Virus record (IMG/VR): IMGVR_UViG_3300009422_000016
Span: 1 to 40,120 of that record
DNA length: 40,120 nt
Strand: one strand, 5' to 3'
Source: a virus
Shown here: one piece after another, positions 8,129 through 15,903 of the stretch
Numbering within the stretch: the first letter of the stretch is position 1
Layout: every line of letters starts with the position of its first letter
Notes under the pieces: model-generated
Database searches by the model: none
What the model was told of the DNA's origin: nothing
The model's input: the letters and a program-made list of their open reading frames with translations, nothing else
Position numbers and translations under genes: made by a program

Positions 8129-8736
8129 ATAACGATATTATAGTAATTGACAATGTTATTCCAAAAGATTATTCTGATCATATTAAAAATTTAATGACAG
8201 GATGGGAGTTTGGTTGGGTGTTTAATCAAACAATGGTATCACCCGATGCAGAACTACAGGGCGAAAGTAATCATGCAGGATTTAATCACTTCTTTTATGA
8301 AAACCAACAAGCTGCTAGTCAACACTTTAACTTCTTATATCCGCTTGTTTTAAGCGTTACTAGTGCGTCTAAGACGCCGTATAACAGGCTTATACGTATG
8401 CGGGCTAACTTGACCCTACCTAATAAAACAAGCACGTTAGACCACCATATGCCGCACATAGATAGCTTCTTTGAGCATTGGAATGCAATTTACTATGTCA
8501 ACGATAGTGACGGTGACACAGTTATCTTTAATGAAACAAACGATGATTACGATGCAGGCAAAGATGATATTATGCGTATTCAATCAAATAAGTTTACAGT
8601 TAAACAACGCATTGAACCTAAGCAAGGTAGAGTAGTTGTGTTTCCAGGCAAGTATTATCATAGTAGTAGCTTTGCTAAAGATTCAAATTATAGATGTGTT
8701 ATTAACATGAATTTAGATAGGGTACAGCTAACATGA
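8125..8736 (+). CDS. 2OG-Fe(II) oxygenase (paralogue of the 6338 gene)
   Basis: A 203-residue protein overlapping the previous stop by ATGA. TLDHHMPHIDSFFEHWNAIY holds HxD (H111, D113), SDGDTVIFNE follows, QGRVVVFPGKYYHSSS carries the distal His (H179), and YRCVINMN the Arg (R190). Motif order and spacing closely match the gene at 6338. The short N-terminal lead IIVIDNVIPKDYSDHI is the usual first helix of phage prolyl-hydroxylase-like oxygenases. It looks complete and catalytically competent. Confidence 0.85.
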   Translation: MNNDIIVIDNVIPKDYSDHIKNLMTGWEFGWVFNQTMVSPDAELQGESNHAGFNHFFYENQQAASQHFNFLYPLVLSVTSASKTPYNRLIRMRANLTLPNKTSTLDHHMPHIDSFFEHWNAIYYVNDSDGDTVIFNETNDDYDAGKDDIMRIQSNKFTVKQRIEPKQGRVVVFPGKYYHSSSFAKDSNYRCVINMNLDRVQLT

Positions 8737-9290
8737 GCGAATACTACTTACATGAAAGTCAATATATAATTGATAATAAGACTCAGATTTTCGATCATTT
8801 AGATAATGCACACAGGAATTTTCATAAACTATTTCCATCTAGCAACGACTCAACTTGGTCATACAATTTATATAATGTATTTGCATTAACTGCTCCTTCA
8901 ACAATTTTTCACGGCATCTATAAAGAACTAGGAACATTTGTTAAAAGTCATTTAGGTAACGAACGACCATTATGGATACAAGCGTGGCTGAACTATCATA
9001 AGCATGACGAGTGTTTAACACGCCACGGTCATGAATTTGATTACCACGGGTACATTAGTATTGACCCAAAGAAAACAAATACTGTTTTTGATAATTGGAC
9101 AATTGAAAACAAGCCAGGCCAAATATACTTTGGTCCTGGCAATGCAATGCATGAAGTTCAAGTGTTAGAACCGTATGAAGGATATCGTACAACTATAGGA
9201 TTTGACGTACACACTATACCAAATAGTCCTTTGTATAGAAACTACGAAGAACGTCCGTTTGGAAATATGGGGTTAATGCCATTACTATGA
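8733..9290 (+). CDS. 2OG-Fe(II) oxygenase-like protein
   Basis: A 185-residue protein overlapping the previous gene by ATGA. WIQAWLNYHKHDECLTRHGH leads into FDYHGYISI, giving a His-rich first ligand region (H98, H100, E101). NKPGQIYFGPGNAMHEV holds the distal His (H140), and EGYRTTIGFDV the Arg (R152). The pattern W.N....(x)L..H.H...YxGYI...t.F...PGq..f.pg...H.V...RtTigFdv is that of phage 2OG oxygenases. Which acidic residue completes the iron triad is unclear, so activity is less certain than for the HxD proteins around it. Confidence 0.65.
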   Translation: MSEYYLHESQYIIDNKTQIFDHLDNAHRNFHKLFPSSNDSTWSYNLYNVFALTAPSTIFHGIYKELGTFVKSHLGNERPLWIQAWLNYHKHDECLTRHGHEFDYHGYISIDPKKTNTVFDNWTIENKPGQIYFGPGNAMHEVQVLEPYEGYRTTIGFDVHTIPNSPLYRNYEERPFGNMGLMPLL

Positions 9291-9910
9291 TTGAAGATTA
9301 TAAAATTATTAAAGGCGCAGTATCAAAAGAACTTTGCGATTTTCTAGCATTAGAATATGAAATGATGGAAAAAGTTTGCAACGTATTGTATTCTGGTGCT
9401 GACTTGTCTGATCTTTGTGAAAACACTTTTGCAAGATACGCTCCGTTAATGTTTGAAACATTAATGGTAAAACTAAATCCTTTGGTTGCAAAAGAATGGG
9501 GCAGTGAGTTAGTACCAGTATACTCTTATGCTAGAATATACTATAAAGGTTCTGAGTTACAAAAACACTTTGATCGTCAAAGTTCAGAAGTATCAGTATC
9601 AGTAGCTATATCAAAAGAAGATATTACTTGGCCGTTTTACATTAAAAACAAAGAAGGTACTGTACACGAAATTAATTTAGAAGTTGGTGATATTGTAATT
9701 TATAGTGGACGTAGACACGAACACTGGAGAGATCCATACAAAGGTAATAAAGTAATTCAAGCATTTTTACAATATGTCAATCCCACAGGTCCGTATGCAC
9801 ATTTAAAATGGGATACGAAACCTGCACTAGGGTTGCCTGCTGAGTACGTTCGTCAAGAAATAAAAGACGAAGTACAGAGCGTTAAAGATATGCTGGGGTT
9901 TAAGCGATAA
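9287..9910 (+). CDS. 2OG-Fe(II) oxygenase, last gene of the plus operon
   Basis: A 207-residue protein overlapping the previous gene by ATGA. YARIYYKGSELQKHFDRQSS holds HxD (H94, D96). LEVGDIVIYSGRRHEHWRDP carries the distal His (H144 or H146), and NKVIQAFLQYV is the closing strand. The N-terminal half (IIKGAVSKELCDFLALEYEM) is the usual helical lead. The stop codon directly abuts the stop codon of the facing minus-strand gene with no intergenic base and no visible terminator, so the two operons may read into each other. Confidence 0.75.
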   Translation: MIEDYKIIKGAVSKELCDFLALEYEMMEKVCNVLYSGADLSDLCENTFARYAPLMFETLMVKLNPLVAKEWGSELVPVYSYARIYYKGSELQKHFDRQSSEVSVSVAISKEDITWPFYIKNKEGTVHEINLEVGDIVIYSGRRHEHWRDPYKGNKVIQAFLQYVNPTGPYAHLKWDTKPALGLPAEYVRQEIKDEVQSVKDMLGFKR

Positions 9911-10069
9911 CTAGTCGCTAACTTTTGTAGGCCCAGCAACGATTCTAGCTGGTGTGTGACGCTCTTCAAAGATTTTTGCTGCTTCTTCTTTGTTTTTTGC
10001 TTCACATGTATCTTGAGTAATTGGCGATTTGCCAGCTTCTACTCTAATAATCATTTTGTAAGTTGCCAT
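9911..10069 (-). CDS. Small 52-aa protein of unknown function
   Basis: A 52-residue protein beginning MATYKMIIRVEAGK and ending AGPTKVSD. AGGAG lies 7 nt before the ATG and a late-type box GATAAATA (10089-10096) just upstream, which strongly supports expression. The pattern beta strand, TCEAKNKEEAAKIFEERHTP helix, then ARIVAGP strand suggests a small alpha/beta domain. Last gene of the minus-strand operon, with its own promoter. I do not recognise a family. Confidence 0.7.
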   Translation of the reverse strand: MATYKMIIRVEAGKSPITQDTCEAKNKEEAAKIFEERHTPARIVAGPTKVSD

Positions 10070-10087
10070 AATATAACTCCTATATCT

Positions 10088-11641
10088 TTATTTATCAATA
10101 TTCTGCACCCATTCGTCGATTGTCCAGAATGGAGCTACAAGTTCTTTGTAGCGGTTTACGTTAGTATTTAGCACTTGTTTGCCAATATCTAATTTATCTG
10201 CAAATGCGTGTGTAAAGTATGTACTATCAAATATATCTAATCCTTGGATAACTTGCATCCATGCAGCCGGCGAGTAACCGTTAAAAACTGGCTCAACAGG
10301 CGAGTGGCCTTTCCAAAACATTTCCCATTGTTCTAATTTTTGTTTTAGAGATTCTGGAATACGCTCTTGGTCGTGCATATGACTTAACCAAAAGTCTGTG
10401 TCGCTTCGGTTTCCTCTAAAATGTAGTGCAATGAAATCTTTAATATCGTCATATACAATTGATATTCTATGATTAAATCGTTCTTGGAATGCAGTATGAT
10501 CCCTTCTATTGGGGTCCCATAAGTCTTGTAATGCAAATAAACTTTCACAAATGACTGCAATGCCGTTTGCTTCTAATGGCTCTAAAAACCCACTACTAAG
10601 ACCAATTGCTATAACATTTTTATTCCAACTTGTATCCATAACACTTGGTGTATACGTAAATGATGCAACTGGCTCAATATGATCTCCACATACACTACGT
10701 GCTTCTTCTAGTGCTTGATCAGGTGTTAAGTAGTTTGGATCAAATATGTATCCGTTTCCTGATCTATGTTGTAAATTAATATTCCAGCGCCACCCGTATT
10801 TCATTGCAGTTGCATTAGTAGTTGGTGAATATTTTGGTTCGTCCCACCACGCAATTACTGACCTATGTGTAAAGTAATTAGAATAGTCATGCTCTTTAGT
10901 TTTTAGTTTTTTACCAATAAGCAGTCTTGCAAATCCAGAACAATCTATAAACCATTCTGCATTAATTTCTCGGTTGTCATCTAACACTAATGATGTTAAG
11001 TTACCATTGCTATCTTGTGTTGCATCAACATATGTGCCTTCTGTTAAATTAATATTACGTTGTAATGCAATAGATTTTAAATACGCTGCTGTTGCTCTAC
11101 TTTCGTTATGCCACATTGGAATAATAGGCAATTCAGCTCTACTTGCACCAAAAGGAACTTTGTTTTCTTTAATAAAATAATTTGCGTAAAATGCATCTGC
11201 TAACGGAACATTGTTTCCTAGCAGAGTAGCTTGATATATATCTTTTTGTCTTTCGGCTACCATAATATTTTTTAATTGGCCAAGAGATACGTCTTTAACA
11301 GTTTTATTAGTATCAGTCCAGCCGTCTAACCAAGGTGCATAATCAGTTTGTAAACAATGTATGAATTCACTACCAACACCGCTCCAGTCTTTAAAGCTAC
11401 CACCTAGCTTAGGAGTAGATTTTGTGTGTTTAACAAAGTCGTTAAAATCAATATCAAGCACATTTAACAGTTCAACAAATGTAGTAGTGCCGCTTTCGCC
11501 TGCAATGATAGGAGGTTTATTGGGATCTTCTACTACAGTAATCTGCATAGATGGAAACTTTTTTCTAACAACTAATGCAGTTAGCCAACCTGCAACGCCG
11601 CCACCAAGTATAACAAGATTAGAGGCTGATTGTGGTTTCAA
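10088..11641 (-). CDS. Flavin-dependent halogenase family protein (2 of 4), variant WRWNIN
   Basis: A 517-residue protein with a TTG start supported by AAAGGAGA at normal spacing; the start overlaps the end of the upstream halogenase by 23 nt. GGGVAG (13-18) is the FAD loop, K78 in STPKLGGSF fits the catalytic Lys, DCSGF is at 233-237, and FLEPLE (352-357) supplies the Glu. The WxWxIP signature is changed to WRWNIN (284-289), with Asn in place of Pro. It is the most divergent of the four halogenases and its N-terminal AGESGTTT differs from the usual GVGEST. FAD binding looks intact. It may halogenate a different substrate or have altered flavin-halide chemistry. Confidence 0.88.
   Translation of the reverse strand: MKPQSASNLVILGGGVAGWLTALVVRKKFPSMQITVVEDPNKPPIIAGESGTTTFVELLNVLDIDFNDFVKHTKSTPKLGGSFKDWSGVGSEFIHCLQTDYAPWLDGWTDTNKTVKDVSLGQLKNIMVAERQKDIYQATLLGNNVPLADAFYANYFIKENKVPFGASRAELPIIPMWHNESRATAAYLKSIALQRNINLTEGTYVDATQDSNGNLTSLVLDDNREINAEWFIDCSGFARLLIGKKLKTKEHDYSNYFTHRSVIAWWDEPKYSPTTNATAMKYGWRWNINLQHRSGNGYIFDPNYLTPDQALEEARSVCGDHIEPVASFTYTPSVMDTSWNKNVIAIGLSSGFLEPLEANGIAVICESLFALQDLWDPNRRDHTAFQERFNHRISIVYDDIKDFIALHFRGNRSDTDFWLSHMHDQERIPESLKQKLEQWEMFWKGHSPVEPVFNGYSPAAWMQVIQGLDIFDSTYFTHAFADKLDIGKQVLNTNVNRYKELVAPFWTIDEWVQNIDK
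10089..10096 (-). promoter_or_regulatory. Late-type promoter box GATAAATA (minus strand)
   Basis: Overlaps the stop codon of the halogenase gene at 10088. The predicted start near 10083 gives a 14-nt leader with AGGAG for the 52-aa gene. Confidence 0.5.
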
Positions 11642-13133
11642 GATATCTCTCCTTTAGTATGTTTAGTGCTTCTCTATGAGTATAAACTGTCCCTTCATTA
11701 GGACGGTCAGCAGTACCTTCATGTATAACTCTTGAAATCTGATCGTTGTGTACACTAGCAAAATTAGTGTTCCAAAAAGATTTAATAGATGCATAATCAA
11801 ACATGTGTAAGCCGTGCATAACTTGTAACCAATTTAAAAAACTAAACATTGTCATAGGCTCTGCAAAATAGCTTGGACTTACAAATGTTTGCTTAAAGGT
11901 ACCAAGAGTATCTTTATTGAAATCAGTTAGTTCAATATTTTGATTACACCACTTCCAAAACTCGCTGTCGTTTCTTTTAGTAACATAATGAATTTGAATA
12001 AAATCAATAATGTTAGTAGCAACTTTATTCATTCTGTTGTTAAATGTTTTTACTAATGCACTAGATGAATCTTTTCGATAGTATGCAAGTGATCCCACTA
12101 ACAGAAACGTTTGCTGGATAGTTGATCCAATCGAACTTGCTTCTAATGGTTCTACAAACATAGCACTAAGACCTAATGACATACAGTTTTTAGTCCAAAA
12201 TTCGTTAACATAACCAGCATTAAATTTTACATCTTTTCCAATTTCTAAATTTTTAATACCTAAAACGTTTTCGTAGTATTGTGATACTTCATCATATGCC
12301 TGCGTTTTATTAATAAAGTTATCGCTAAACACATATCCGTTACCGTATCTATCTTGTGTTGGAATTCTCCAAACCCATCCGCTACTTAATGCAGTTGCTT
12401 CTGTCCAAGAAGGTATGTCCTCAGTTCTAGCTGTTGGAAATGCAATAGCACTATTCATTGGTAATTGATGAGAACAGTCTATCCATTGTTGTCCGAGTTT
12501 AGACGAAATTACTCTATTAAAACCACTGCAATCTATAAAAAACTCGCTAGTATGTTTAGTACCTGTAGTATCAAGTAACGATTCTACATTACCTGTATTG
12601 TCTAAAATTACATCTTGTATGTCAACATCTAATACTTTAATATCTCGATTGCTGCATTCTTTAACAAGAAACTCGTTTAATTTGTGTGTATCAAAATGAT
12701 ACTGTGCTACTGTAGCATGTAATGGTTCAGCATGTAAACTATCTTGTGTACGTTTCCATGCAGTGTCTAAAGGGTCCCATTGTTCAGCAATCATTCTCAT
12801 CCACGATACTGGCATTTCATTGTTTGGATCTAATGAACCGTATGCGGATGTTAAGCTATGAAAATAACTTTTATCATCACCATTCCAGTTAGTAAACTTA
12901 ATACCAACTTTAAATGTGGCGCCTGTTTCTCTTACAAGTGTTGGCACATCAATACCGACATGCCCTAAAAAATGTTCCCAGTGTTCAGTTGATCCTTCAC
13001 CTACACCAATAATTCCAATTTTAGATGAACGCAACAGTGTAAGGTTAATATGAGGGAAAGATTTTTTAATTATCATTGCAGAAACTAGTCCGCTAGTTCC
13101 GCCTCCTAATATTGTTAAAGATTGAATCATCAT
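11619..13133 (-). CDS. Flavin-dependent halogenase family protein (3 of 4)
   Basis: A 504-residue protein. GGGTSG (10-15), GVGEGSTEHW (43-52), K75 in ATFKVGIKF, DCSGF (201-205), WVWRIP (253-258) and FVEPLE (326-331) are all present, so the catalytic set is complete. The start overlaps the stop of the upstream halogenase by ATGA; a second ATG directly follows. It is clearly a close paralogue of the next gene upstream (shared GEGSTEHW, DRYGNGYVFSD/DRFGNGYVFSD, EPLEASSI, LNWLQVMHGL/LNWIQVMHGL), indicating tandem duplication and then divergence. Confidence 0.93.
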   Translation of the reverse strand: MMIQSLTILGGGTSGLVSAMIIKKSFPHINLTLLRSSKIGIIGVGEGSTEHWEHFLGHVGIDVPTLVRETGATFKVGIKFTNWNGDDKSYFHSLTSAYGSLDPNNEMPVSWMRMIAEQWDPLDTAWKRTQDSLHAEPLHATVAQYHFDTHKLNEFLVKECSNRDIKVLDVDIQDVILDNTGNVESLLDTTGTKHTSEFFIDCSGFNRVISSKLGQQWIDCSHQLPMNSAIAFPTARTEDIPSWTEATALSSGWVWRIPTQDRYGNGYVFSDNFINKTQAYDEVSQYYENVLGIKNLEIGKDVKFNAGYVNEFWTKNCMSLGLSAMFVEPLEASSIGSTIQQTFLLVGSLAYYRKDSSSALVKTFNNRMNKVATNIIDFIQIHYVTKRNDSEFWKWCNQNIELTDFNKDTLGTFKQTFVSPSYFAEPMTMFSFLNWLQVMHGLHMFDYASIKSFWNTNFASVHNDQISRVIHEGTADRPNEGTVYTHREALNILKERYLETTISL

Positions 13134-14623
13134 AGTGAGTAAGTAATCCCTTTTCCTTTAATACTGTCTACTGCTTGTCTACAAGTAAGCCATGTGCCTC
13201 CTGTAGTAGTTTGCGGAAGTTGATCTAATTGTTGTATATCCTGTGTACGATAATGACTATAACGACTTTCGTACAATTTTTTAATATTTTTTTGATCAAA
13301 CATTCTTAACCCGTGCATCACTTGAATCCAATTTAAGCAATCGTATATTCTAAAACTGCCATGTGTTCCGTCTTCGGGTAACAATACTTGATTAACAAAA
13401 TTAGTTTTAAACATCTCTATGTTTTCTTTATTAAAGTCTGTCATAGTAATTTCGTTATTGCACCATTGCCAAAACTTAGTATCATTGCGTTGTGTAAAGT
13501 AATGTAACTGAATAAAGTCTAATACATTAGATAAACAATCGTCAAATGTTTTGTTATATTCTTTAATGGTGCCAGTGTCGTTGCGATCCCAAGTTGCTAA
13601 AGAACCTGCTAACGCTCTTGATTGTTGAATAGTAGTTGAAATGCTACTTGCTTCTAGCGGCTCAACAAAGTTACTACTAAGCCCAATGCTTACACAATTC
13701 TTAATCCAAAACTTATTGACTTTTCCTGATACAAAGTTAATTTTTCTACCAATGTTAATTGTATCTGTAAAATGTTTTTGTATTTCGTTAACGGCTTCGT
13801 CTTCTGAAATAAATTGATCACTAAACACATATCCATTACCAAATCTATCTTGTACAGGACTGCGCCAATGCCAACCTGCATCCATTGCCTTAGATAATGT
13901 GTAAGGAGGAATTTTTTCTTCGTATGGTGTTTGGAATGCAATAGCACTATTCATTGGCAGATACTTAGACCAATCAACCCACTCTGCTCCTAGCTTAGAT
14001 GCAATAACTCTTTTAAATCCGCTACTGTCAATAAAGAAATCTGCATGATGTTTTGCATTAGTTGAGTCAACAACATAATCAACAAATCCGTTTTGATCTA
14101 ATACAGTATCAACTACTTCGGCATCGATTACTTTAATTCCAGCTTCAATACACCTCTTTAATAGATATGCATTTAATTTTTCACTATCAAAATGGAACTG
14201 ATAATAATCTTCAAACGGTGGGCTTAACCATCCTTGCATTGGCAAGTCCCAATGTAATTCTTCAGTGCTAGTACCATCTGCAATTAAACGCATCAGTGTG
14301 TGTGCATCACCAGTATATCCGTCAGTCCATACATACGGGTCGGCCAAACTATGATAATAGCTAGTACCATCACCGTGCCAATTTTCAAATTTGATACCAA
14401 TCTTAATAGTTGCGCCACATTCTTCAACAAGGTCTTTTAGCGTTATACCAACTGCTTGTGCAAATCGTTTCCAGTGTTCTGTACTACCTTCACCTACTCC
14501 GATTGTGCCAATCTTGTTAGACTTAATAAGTGTAATATCAATATTACTAATTGCTGTTTTTTGATATAATGCAGTCATGAGTCCAGCGTTTCCACCACCT
14601 AAGACTAGTAAACTTTTTATCAT
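13130..14623 (-). CDS. Flavin-dependent halogenase family protein (4 of 4), variant WHWRSP
   Basis: A 497-residue protein. GGGNAG (9-14), GVGEGSTEHW (42-51), K74 in ATIKIGIKF and FVEPLE (319-324) are present. Two signatures deviate: WxWxIP reads WHWRSP (251-256) and DCSGF reads DSSGF (199-203). A tandem paralogue of the 11619 gene. The catalytic Lys and Glu are kept, so it is likely active but tuned differently. It overlaps the upstream oxygenase gene by 4 nt and the downstream halogenase by 4 nt, so all are probably made from one message. Confidence 0.92.
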   Translation of the reverse strand: MIKSLLVLGGGNAGLMTALYQKTAISNIDITLIKSNKIGTIGVGEGSTEHWKRFAQAVGITLKDLVEECGATIKIGIKFENWHGDGTSYYHSLADPYVWTDGYTGDAHTLMRLIADGTSTEELHWDLPMQGWLSPPFEDYYQFHFDSEKLNAYLLKRCIEAGIKVIDAEVVDTVLDQNGFVDYVVDSTNAKHHADFFIDSSGFKRVIASKLGAEWVDWSKYLPMNSAIAFQTPYEEKIPPYTLSKAMDAGWHWRSPVQDRFGNGYVFSDQFISEDEAVNEIQKHFTDTINIGRKINFVSGKVNKFWIKNCVSIGLSSNFVEPLEASSISTTIQQSRALAGSLATWDRNDTGTIKEYNKTFDDCLSNVLDFIQLHYFTQRNDTKFWQWCNNEITMTDFNKENIEMFKTNFVNQVLLPEDGTHGSFRIYDCLNWIQVMHGLRMFDQKNIKKLYESRYSHYRTQDIQQLDQLPQTTTGGTWLTCRQAVDSIKGKGITYSL

Positions 14624-15240
14624 ACGCCTTTTTCCTTGTTATGCACTTCTATATTTGCAACAGAGTCTGTTGCAAGATTGTAATTAATTGCGCCTGTGGG
14701 CATTACATTAAAACTAATAACATATCTATCTTCGTTTCCAAAATGCGGTGTTGAACTATGAAACAACCAACTAGGAAATATTACTAACTTTCCAGGAACT
14801 GCTTCTATAAAATGGTGCGGAGCGTATTCGTGTCTTAACACTTCTAGTTGTGCTTCAGTTCTATGTTTTACTGGATCTTCAAACACAGTAGGGCTTCCGT
14901 CAGTTACATAATACACAGCACTAAGAAAACTCATCGAGTGCCTGTGATAATGTAATCTCATTCCGTCTTGTGGTAATGCTCTATTAAACCAACTACTAGT
15001 AATTGCAAATCCTTCGCAATCATATTTTTGATCAATTCTAACTTCTTCAATACATTTGTTAATCCAAGAAAATAAAGGTTGCAATCCTTCTTTGTCGTGT
15101 AGGTTTCTCATCGAACTTATTGTTTCGCTAGACTTAACAGCATCTGCATATTTTTCAAGTTCGGGAATTAATAGTTTATTGTCAATCTCGGTATTTTGAA
15201 ATTCAAACATATCCGTTGGAAATGTAGGAATAATTTTCAT
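14620..15240 (-). CDS. 2OG-Fe(II) oxygenase, TIGR02466-like
   Basis: A 206-residue protein. ATG 15240 forms a TAATG stop-start overlap with the upstream gene; a TTG 15 bases upstream is less likely. IIPTFPTDMF is the typical start, DGMRLHYHRHSMSFLSAVYYV the His-rich ligand strand (H97, H99, H101), PGKLVIFPSWLFHSS the distal His (H161), and EDRYVISFNV the Arg (R172). The FPSWL.H and .R..ISFNV motifs are those of the TIGR02466 family. It is in the same operon as three halogenases, which suggests that hydroxylation and halogenation act on a common target. Confidence 0.82.
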   Translation of the reverse strand: MKIIPTFPTDMFEFQNTEIDNKLLIPELEKYADAVKSSETISSMRNLHDKEGLQPLFSWINKCIEEVRIDQKYDCEGFAITSSWFNRALPQDGMRLHYHRHSMSFLSAVYYVTDGSPTVFEDPVKHRTEAQLEVLRHEYAPHHFIEAVPGKLVIFPSWLFHSSTPHFGNEDRYVISFNVMPTGAINYNLATDSVANIEVHNKEKGV

Positions 15241-15818
15241 TAGTATTCTACCCAACCAGTTAATAAATATTTTTCTCCACTTAGTGGTGGATTACCTCTA
15301 TGTGTGTGAGTATATCCCGCAGGCCAAACTGCAAGTGTACCTTGAACTGCTGGAACTCTTTTTTGTTGATACAACCATTCTGTTTCACCACCTTCTTCAA
15401 TAGTGTTAAGATACAATCCCCACGCAGCTACTCTACCAGCTCTTTCTTTGTTATCAGCTTCAAAATGCCAAGTGTGATATCCTTCTCCTGGTAGTGTTTT
15501 TTGAATTTTCATATAATACACTCTAGTCGGTGAACAATCTGTTAACACACTATAATGGGCTGTGTATTGTTTCCAACAATCTATAAATCTTTCTAGAAAT
15601 GTATGCACAGCAGGGTTATCAGTTGACAGATTTAATGCCGGTTGTTCTAAAAGAAACACTGCATTATCTGCTTTGTTGTGCGCAGAATTGTCACCTATGG
15701 ACTGGCGAGAATGCGCCATGCCCAATTTTTGTAATTGTTCATAATACTCAATTAATTGAGCACATTCTTCAGGTCTAAGGACCTCTTGCCAAGTGGCGAT
15801 ATCTTTATCTATGATCAT
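15240..15818 (-). CDS. 2OG-Fe(II) oxygenase with HxE ligand pair, first gene of minus operon
   Basis: A 192-residue protein. ATG 15818 is chosen because it lies exactly 5 nt after a CATAAATA box and starts IIDKDIATWQEVLRPEECAQLI, the normal N-terminus of this fold; the frame stays open further upstream but that part would cross the promoter. GEGYHTWHFEADN carries HxE (H118, E120) rather than HxD. RVAAWGLYLN, GGETEW and GTLAVWPAGYTHTHRGNP (H171 or H173) complete the core, and EKYLLTGWVEY closes it. Relatives are prolyl-4-hydroxylase-like. No Shine-Dalgarno is seen, consistent with a leaderless message. Confidence 0.8.
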   Translation of the reverse strand: MIIDKDIATWQEVLRPEECAQLIEYYEQLQKLGMAHSRQSIGDNSAHNKADNAVFLLEQPALNLSTDNPAVHTFLERFIDCWKQYTAHYSVLTDCSPTRVYYMKIQKTLPGEGYHTWHFEADNKERAGRVAAWGLYLNTIEEGGETEWLYQQKRVPAVQGTLAVWPAGYTHTHRGNPPLSGEKYLLTGWVEY

Positions 15819-15823
15819 ACGTA

Positions 15824-15831
15824 TATTTATG
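15824..15831 (-). promoter_or_regulatory. Late-type promoter box CATAAATA, leaderless geometry
   Basis: Minus-strand box whose last base is followed by 5 nt and then ATG 15818. With T4 late spacing, transcription would begin at the A of the ATG. It drives the oxygenase/halogenase operon and is back to back with the plus-strand box at 15866. Confidence 0.6.
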
Positions 15832-15865
15832 GTCAGAAAGTTTAACAGCCTATTAGTCTGATTCA

Positions 15866-15873
15866 GATAAATA
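15866..15873 (+). promoter_or_regulatory. Late-type promoter box GATAAATA
   Basis: The predicted start near 15879 gives a 25-nt leader with a GGAAG Shine-Dalgarno before ATG 15904. Divergent from the minus-strand box at 15824. Confidence 0.6.
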
Positions 15874-15903
15874 CTTTGTAATAACAGTGGAAGAATTGAA
15901 AAT

